From Mageeibacillus sp. UBA1243 (GTDB taxonomy: Bacteria; Bacillota; Clostridia; UBA1212), in NCBI GenBank assembly GCA_002308595.1, contig DBWH01000062.1:1-44474 (forward strand): a DNA stretch of 44,474 nucleotides, in the 5' to 3' direction. Under the pieces are notes generated by a model. The model saw only the letters and a program-made list of their open reading frames with translations, had not been told where the DNA came from and made no database searches. The position numbers and the translations under genes are program-made. Positions 41,682 to 44,474 of the stretch are shown here, in pieces; the first letter of the stretch is position 1, and each line of letters starts with the position of its first letter.

Positions 41682-43094
41682 TTAAGCTTTGGCGGCAAGT
41701 AGCCTGTCGATTGCGGCGGCGGCAGTCTTGCCGGCGCCCATTGCGGAGATGACCGTTGCGGCGCCTGTTACCGCGTCGCCGCCTGCGTATACGTTGACCC
41801 TTGTTGTGAGGCCGTCCTCGTTGACGATTATGCCGCCCTTGCGGTTGACCTCAAGGCCCTTGGTGGTTGACTTGATGAGCGGGTTGGGACTTGTGCCGAT
41901 CGCCATGATGACTGTGTCGACGTCAAGGTCAAACTCGCTGCCTTCAATCTCGACAGGTCTTCTGCGGCCGCTCGCATCGGGCTCGCCAAGCTCCATCTTA
42001 ATGCAGCGGATCTTCTGTACGAAGCCGTTCATGGGGTCTCTCGGATTCTCCGGGTTGTTATAGCCAAGGATCTCCAGCGGGTTGCAGAGGAGTCTGAAGT
42101 CAATGCCCTCCTCCATGGCGTGCTCAACTTCCTCCTTTCTTGCGGGAAGCTCTTCGAGCGATCTGCGGTAAACGATGTAGACCTTGTCGGCTCCGAGTCT
42201 CAATGCGGTTCTTGCGGCGTCCATTGCCACGTTGCCGCCGCCAACGACAGCCACATTGCCGCCTTTCATGATCGGTGTGACAGGGTTTTCTTTGTAAGCC
42301 TTCATGAGGTTGCTGCGGGTCAGGAATTCATTGGCGGAGTAGACGCCTTTGAGAGACTCGCCGGGGATGTTCATAAAGTTCGGAAGGCCTGCGCCTGAGC
42401 CCACGAAAACCGCCTCGTATCCCATGTCGAAAAGCTCGTCGATTGTGAGAGTCTTGCCGATGATGACGTTGGTCTCAATGTCCACGCCAAGCTCTTTCAG
42501 GCCCTCGACCTCCTCGGCAACGATTGCCTTGGGGAGTCTGAACTCCGGGATTCCGTAGACGAGAACGCCGCCGGCAACGTGGAGTGCCTCGTAAACGGTG
42601 ACTTTGTAGCCTTTTCTGGCAAGGTCACCCGCACAGGTGAGACCCGAAGGGCCCGAGCCTACGATCGCGACCTTGTGGCCGTTGGGGGCAGGTTTATTGG
42701 CGGCTTTTGCGCCGCTGTTTCTGTGGTAGTCCGCAGCAAATCTTTCAAGTCTTCCTATGCCCACGGATTCGAATTTGATGCCCAGGGTGCACTTGCTCTC
42801 GCACTGTCTCTCCTGCGGGCATACTCTGCCGCAGACAGCCGGGAGTGCAGACGTCTGGCTGATTATCTGATATGCGCCCTCAAAGTCGCCGGTTTTCATC
42901 TTGGCGATAAAATCGGGTATCTGGACGTTGACGGGGCAGCCCTCAACGCAGGGTCTGTTTTTGCAGTTCAGGCAGCGCTGAGCCTCCGCAAGAGCGATCT
43001 CCTCGGTATAGCCAAGGGCAACCTCGCTGAAATTGCGGGCGCGGACAGCCGGCTCCTGGGTCGGCATTTCATGTTTTTTCGGAATTATAGCCAT
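41682..43094 (-). CDS. nfnB: NfnB-type flavoprotein subunit (GltD-like), NADPH side
   Basis: A 470-residue iron-sulfur flavoprotein of the GltD family. The N-terminal domain has two cysteine sets, C41-C44-C49-C53 and C88-C92-C98-C102, for [4Fe-4S] clusters. Next come VGSGPSGLTCAGDLARKG (FAD-binding), VVGGGNVAMDAARTALRLGA (NADPH-binding) and the C-terminal VYAGGDAVTGAATVISAMG. With the upstream NfnA-like gene it makes the NADH-dependent reduced ferredoxin:NADP+ oxidoreductase (electron bifurcating), rather than glutamate synthase: no gltB-like large subunit is present and nfnA is only 13 nt away. ATG 43094 follows a GGGGGA site. SudAB-type sulfide dehydrogenase is the close alternative. Confidence 0.88.
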   Translation of the reverse strand: MAIIPKKHEMPTQEPAVRARNFSEVALGYTEEIALAEAQRCLNCKNRPCVEGCPVNVQIPDFIAKMKTGDFEGAYQIISQTSALPAVCGRVCPQERQCESKCTLGIKFESVGIGRLERFAADYHRNSGAKAANKPAPNGHKVAIVGSGPSGLTCAGDLARKGYKVTVYEALHVAGGVLVYGIPEFRLPKAIVAEEVEGLKELGVDIETNVIIGKTLTIDELFDMGYEAVFVGSGAGLPNFMNIPGESLKGVYSANEFLTRSNLMKAYKENPVTPIMKGGNVAVVGGGNVAMDAARTALRLGADKVYIVYRRSLEELPARKEEVEHAMEEGIDFRLLCNPLEILGYNNPENPRDPMNGFVQKIRCIKMELGEPDASGRRRPVEIEGSEFDLDVDTVIMAIGTSPNPLIKSTTKGLEVNRKGGIIVNEDGLTTRVNVYAGGDAVTGAATVISAMGAGKTAAAAIDRLLAAKA

Positions 43095-43107
43095 TTTTCG
43101 TTCCCCC

Positions 43108-43965
43108 TTAAGCCTTGTTCAGCAGATTGCAGGTTTCCTCGTAAGCGTGACGCTCAAAGTCCTGATACATTCTGCCGCGGGACATCGCCTCGTCAAAATC
43201 GATCTCGTAAGCGTTGAAATCGGGTCCGTCCACGCAGGCAAACTTAGTTACCCTCTGACCGTCCTTCACGAGGGTGATTCTGCAGCCGCCGCACATTCCC
43301 GTGCCGTCGATCATAATAGGGTTCATGGAGGCAGTCACCGGAACGCCGAAGGGCTTGGCGGCAAGGGTCACGAATTTCATCATGATGAGGGGACCGATGG
43401 TTACAATGAGGTCAAACTTTTCTCCCGCCTCAAGCATCTCCTTGAGGGGAACCGTCACGTTGCCGTGGCGTGCGTATGAGCCGTCGTCAGTCATGACAAC
43501 CAGCTTGTCGGAGCAGGCCTTGAACTCGTCCTCGAGGATAACAAGGTCTTTATTTCTGAAGCCAATGATACTTGTAACTTCTGCGCCGAGTCTGTGGAAC
43601 TCCTCGGCAACGGGCATCGCGATAGCGCATCCCACACCGCCGCCAACGACACACACCTTTTTGATTCCCTCAGTCTCTGTGGGAACTCCGAGAGGTCCGG
43701 CGAAATCCTGAATGTATTCGCCCTGCTCTTTGGCGTTGAGCAGCGCAGTGGTGGCTCCCACGATCTGGAATATGATTTTGACCGTTCCGTCCTCTTTGTT
43801 CGTGCCGGCAACGGTCAGCGGTATGCGTTCGCCCTCTTCGTTCACTCTGAGGATTATAAACTGGCCCGGTTTTGCCTTGGCGGCAACCAGGGGCGCCTCT
43901 ATCTCCATTTGGGTGACGGTGGGATTCAGCGATTTTTTGCGGGCTATCTTATACAAGAATATCAT
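43108..43965 (-). CDS. nfnA: NfnA-type ferredoxin/NAD reductase subunit
   Basis: A 285-residue protein of the PyrK/SudB/NfnA group: an FAD-binding barrel (RIPLTVAG), a NAD-binding domain (VCVVGGGVGCAIAMPVA), and a C-terminal [2Fe-2S] site with C225, C228 and C244 (GTGMCGGCRIT and ACVDGPDF). In NfnAB it takes electrons from NADH and supplies the ferredoxin/NADPH bifurcating centre. Start choice: ATG 43965 gives MIFLYKI, but AGGAG nearly touches it; TTG 43956, nine bases after that SD, gives MYKI, the usual NfnA beginning, and is a serious alternative. The promoter lies at 44029-44057. PyrK is less likely because no pyrD neighbours it. Confidence 0.87.
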   Translation of the reverse strand: MIFLYKIARKKSLNPTVTQMEIEAPLVAAKAKPGQFIILRVNEEGERIPLTVAGTNKEDGTVKIIFQIVGATTALLNAKEQGEYIQDFAGPLGVPTETEGIKKVCVVGGGVGCAIAMPVAEEFHRLGAEVTSIIGFRNKDLVILEDEFKACSDKLVVMTDDGSYARHGNVTVPLKEMLEAGEKFDLIVTIGPLIMMKFVTLAAKPFGVPVTASMNPIMIDGTGMCGGCRITLVKDGQRVTKFACVDGPDFNAYEIDFDEAMSRGRMYQDFERHAYEETCNLLNKA

Positions 43966-44028
43966 CTCCTGTCCTGTTTTGACGCAGGGAGCGATCAAAT
44001 GCTCCTCATGCGTTTATAATAAAAAATT

Positions 44029-44057
44029 AAAATACCAAAAATGCCTTGGCTTGTCAA
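44029..44057 (-). promoter_or_regulatory. promoter of nfnAB and possibly the polysaccharide genes
   Basis: On the minus strand: TTGACA (44052-44057), a 17-nt spacer, and TATTTT (44029-44034). Confidence 0.6.
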
Positions 44058-44086
44058 TAAAAAATCGGTTTCGGCTGCCGTTGTCA

Positions 44087-44114
44087 TTGACAATTGGCGG
44101 CTTAAGATTATAAA
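44087..44114 (+). promoter_or_regulatory. promoter of miaB
   Basis: TTGACA (44087-44092), a 16-nt spacer containing ATTGGCGG, and TATAAA (44109-44114). It is divergent from the nfnA promoter. Confidence 0.65.
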
Positions 44115-44181
44115 ATGTGCGTTGCCGGAAAAAAGCATTGTTTTTCGGCCATCAGACTTTTAAACCTTAGTGAGACTGTCC

Positions 44182-44474
44182 ATGAAGAAATCGTCAACGG
44201 TGCTCGTCTCTCCGGAAGAGATGGAGAAGCAGAAGCAGTTTTCGGAACTGGTTTACGCAAAGAACCTTGAATTTGCGGCTGAAAGAGGCAGGAAGCCTCT
44301 TGCTTTTGTGCGCACCTTCGGCTGCCAGATGAACGAGCACGACTCGGAGAAGATTTCAGGCATGCTGGAGCAAATGGGGTACGGTTTCTGCGACGGTTTC
44401 GACGAGGCTGACCTGATTATTATGAACACCTGCTGCGTCAGGGAGAATGCCGAGGAAAAGGTGTTCGGACACGT
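44182..44474 (+). CDS. miaB: tRNA-i6A37 methylthiotransferase MiaB, 3' truncated
   Basis: The first 97 residues of a radical-SAM methylthiotransferase, cut by the window end. The UPF0004 domain is recognisable: [19 protein letters not shown], with the first cluster-binding Cys, then [18 protein letters not shown] with the second. MiaB adds a methylthio group to isopentenyl-adenosine 37 of tRNAs reading UNN codons. The MNEHDSEK and [10 protein letters not shown] wording favours MiaB over MtaB or RimO. The radical-SAM and TRAM domains lie beyond the window. ATG 44182 is taken because homology begins soon after it; the SD is poor. The divergent neighbour is nfnA. Confidence 0.92.
   Translation, partial: MKKSSTVLVSPEEMEKQKQFSELVYAKNLEFAAERGRKPLAFVRTFGCQMNEHDSEKISGMLEQMGYGFCDGFDEADLIIMNTCCVRENAEEKVFGH

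Larger units (their letters stand above)
84..42336. repeat. dispersed iterated octamer CATTGGCG / CGCCAATG (about 46 copies)
   Basis: Exact copies start at 84, 279, 1517, 4661, 5913, 7233, 7433, 8267, 10274, 10874, 11580, 12183, 12260, 12325, 12890, 13617, 13696, 15213, 16995, 17958, 18486, 18981, 20106, 20695, 21176, 21848, 23381, 24014, 24322, 25062, 25134, 25831, 28282, 28339, 28662, 30135, 34719, 35181, 35617, 36946, 37778, 38186, 40449, 41231, 41651 and 42329. Counted by eye, so a few may be missed. 24 read CATTGGCG and 22 read CGCCAATG on the plus strand. The base after CATTGGCG is G in roughly half and never C. Shorter relatives ATTGGCG and CTTGGCG are also common. Confidence 0.85.

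Noticed and set aside
84..42336. Chi or KOPS-type strand-polar signal as explanation of the octamer
   Set aside because: Orientation is almost even (24 and 22), whereas such signals are biased to one strand.
41682..43094. Glutamate synthase small subunit (gltD)
   Set aside because: There is no large subunit nearby, and the adjacent NfnA-type gene points to the NfnAB complex.

Overview
The window looks like the chromosome of an anaerobic member of the Clostridia (Bacillota). The signs are strong AGGAGG-type ribosome binding sites, TTG starts placed behind good Shine-Dalgarno (SD) sequences, an NfnAB-type transhydrogenase, an Rrf2-controlled isc-like operon, a DUF1292 protein, a TatD / G5-3D / RsmA block resembling the Bacillus yabD-yabE-ksgA block, and lipoproteins with Thr/Pro-rich linkers typical of uncultured gut or rumen clostridia. 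Genus-level placement is not possible from this sequence alone. Two AT-rich segments (about 25.98-27.25 kb and 30.42-34.56 kb) stand out from the GC-richer background and look acquired.

Layout. 0-3.1 kb: truncated Fic protein, SdpI-like membrane protein, Vat-type xenobiotic acetyltransferase, a GNAT acetyltransferase gene broken by one in-frame TGA, and an azoreductase-like flavoprotein. 3.1-6.4 kb: a two-gene operon with a STAS/AMP-ligase fusion and a membrane acyltransferase. 6.4-8.2 kb: a cytoplasmic TPR-GGDEF protein. 8.3-12.7 kb: an iscS-iscU-metY-cysK sulfur operon, divergent from an Rrf2 regulator across a compact promoter/operator region. 12.7-13.6 kb: TfoX_N-like protein, a degenerate 23-24 nt tandem repeat, and a DUF1292 protein. 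13.8-25.9 kb: an extracytoplasmic cluster of two CotH-kinase lipoproteins (one ending in an RCC1-like propeller), two GH99-like lipoproteins and one exported protein with a CTERM-like tail. 26-34.5 kb: an AT-rich orphan lipoprotein, asnA, a large Thr/Pro-linker lipoprotein, a 995-residue M23 peptidase with DNRLRE- and ricin-like regions, and a TetR regulator. 34.6-44 kb, all on the minus strand: nfnA, nfnB, GT2-GtrA glycosyltransferase, flippase, DegT aminotransferase, tatD, G5/3D protein and rsmA. The window ends inside miaB on the plus strand.

The most striking observation is not a gene. The octamer CATTGGCG / CGCCAATG occurs about 46 times by eye (about 1.4 expected on both strands together), split almost equally between orientations (24 and 22). 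It lies in genes of both strands and in intergenic DNA, often extends to CATTGGCGG, and is absent from the AT-rich 30.2-34.7 kb block. In coding DNA it often brings in AAT or ATT codons inside genes that otherwise prefer AAC or ATC, which suggests selection on the DNA word itself. It behaves like a genome-wide iterated element of unknown function, comparable in kind to HIP1 or DNA uptake sequences.
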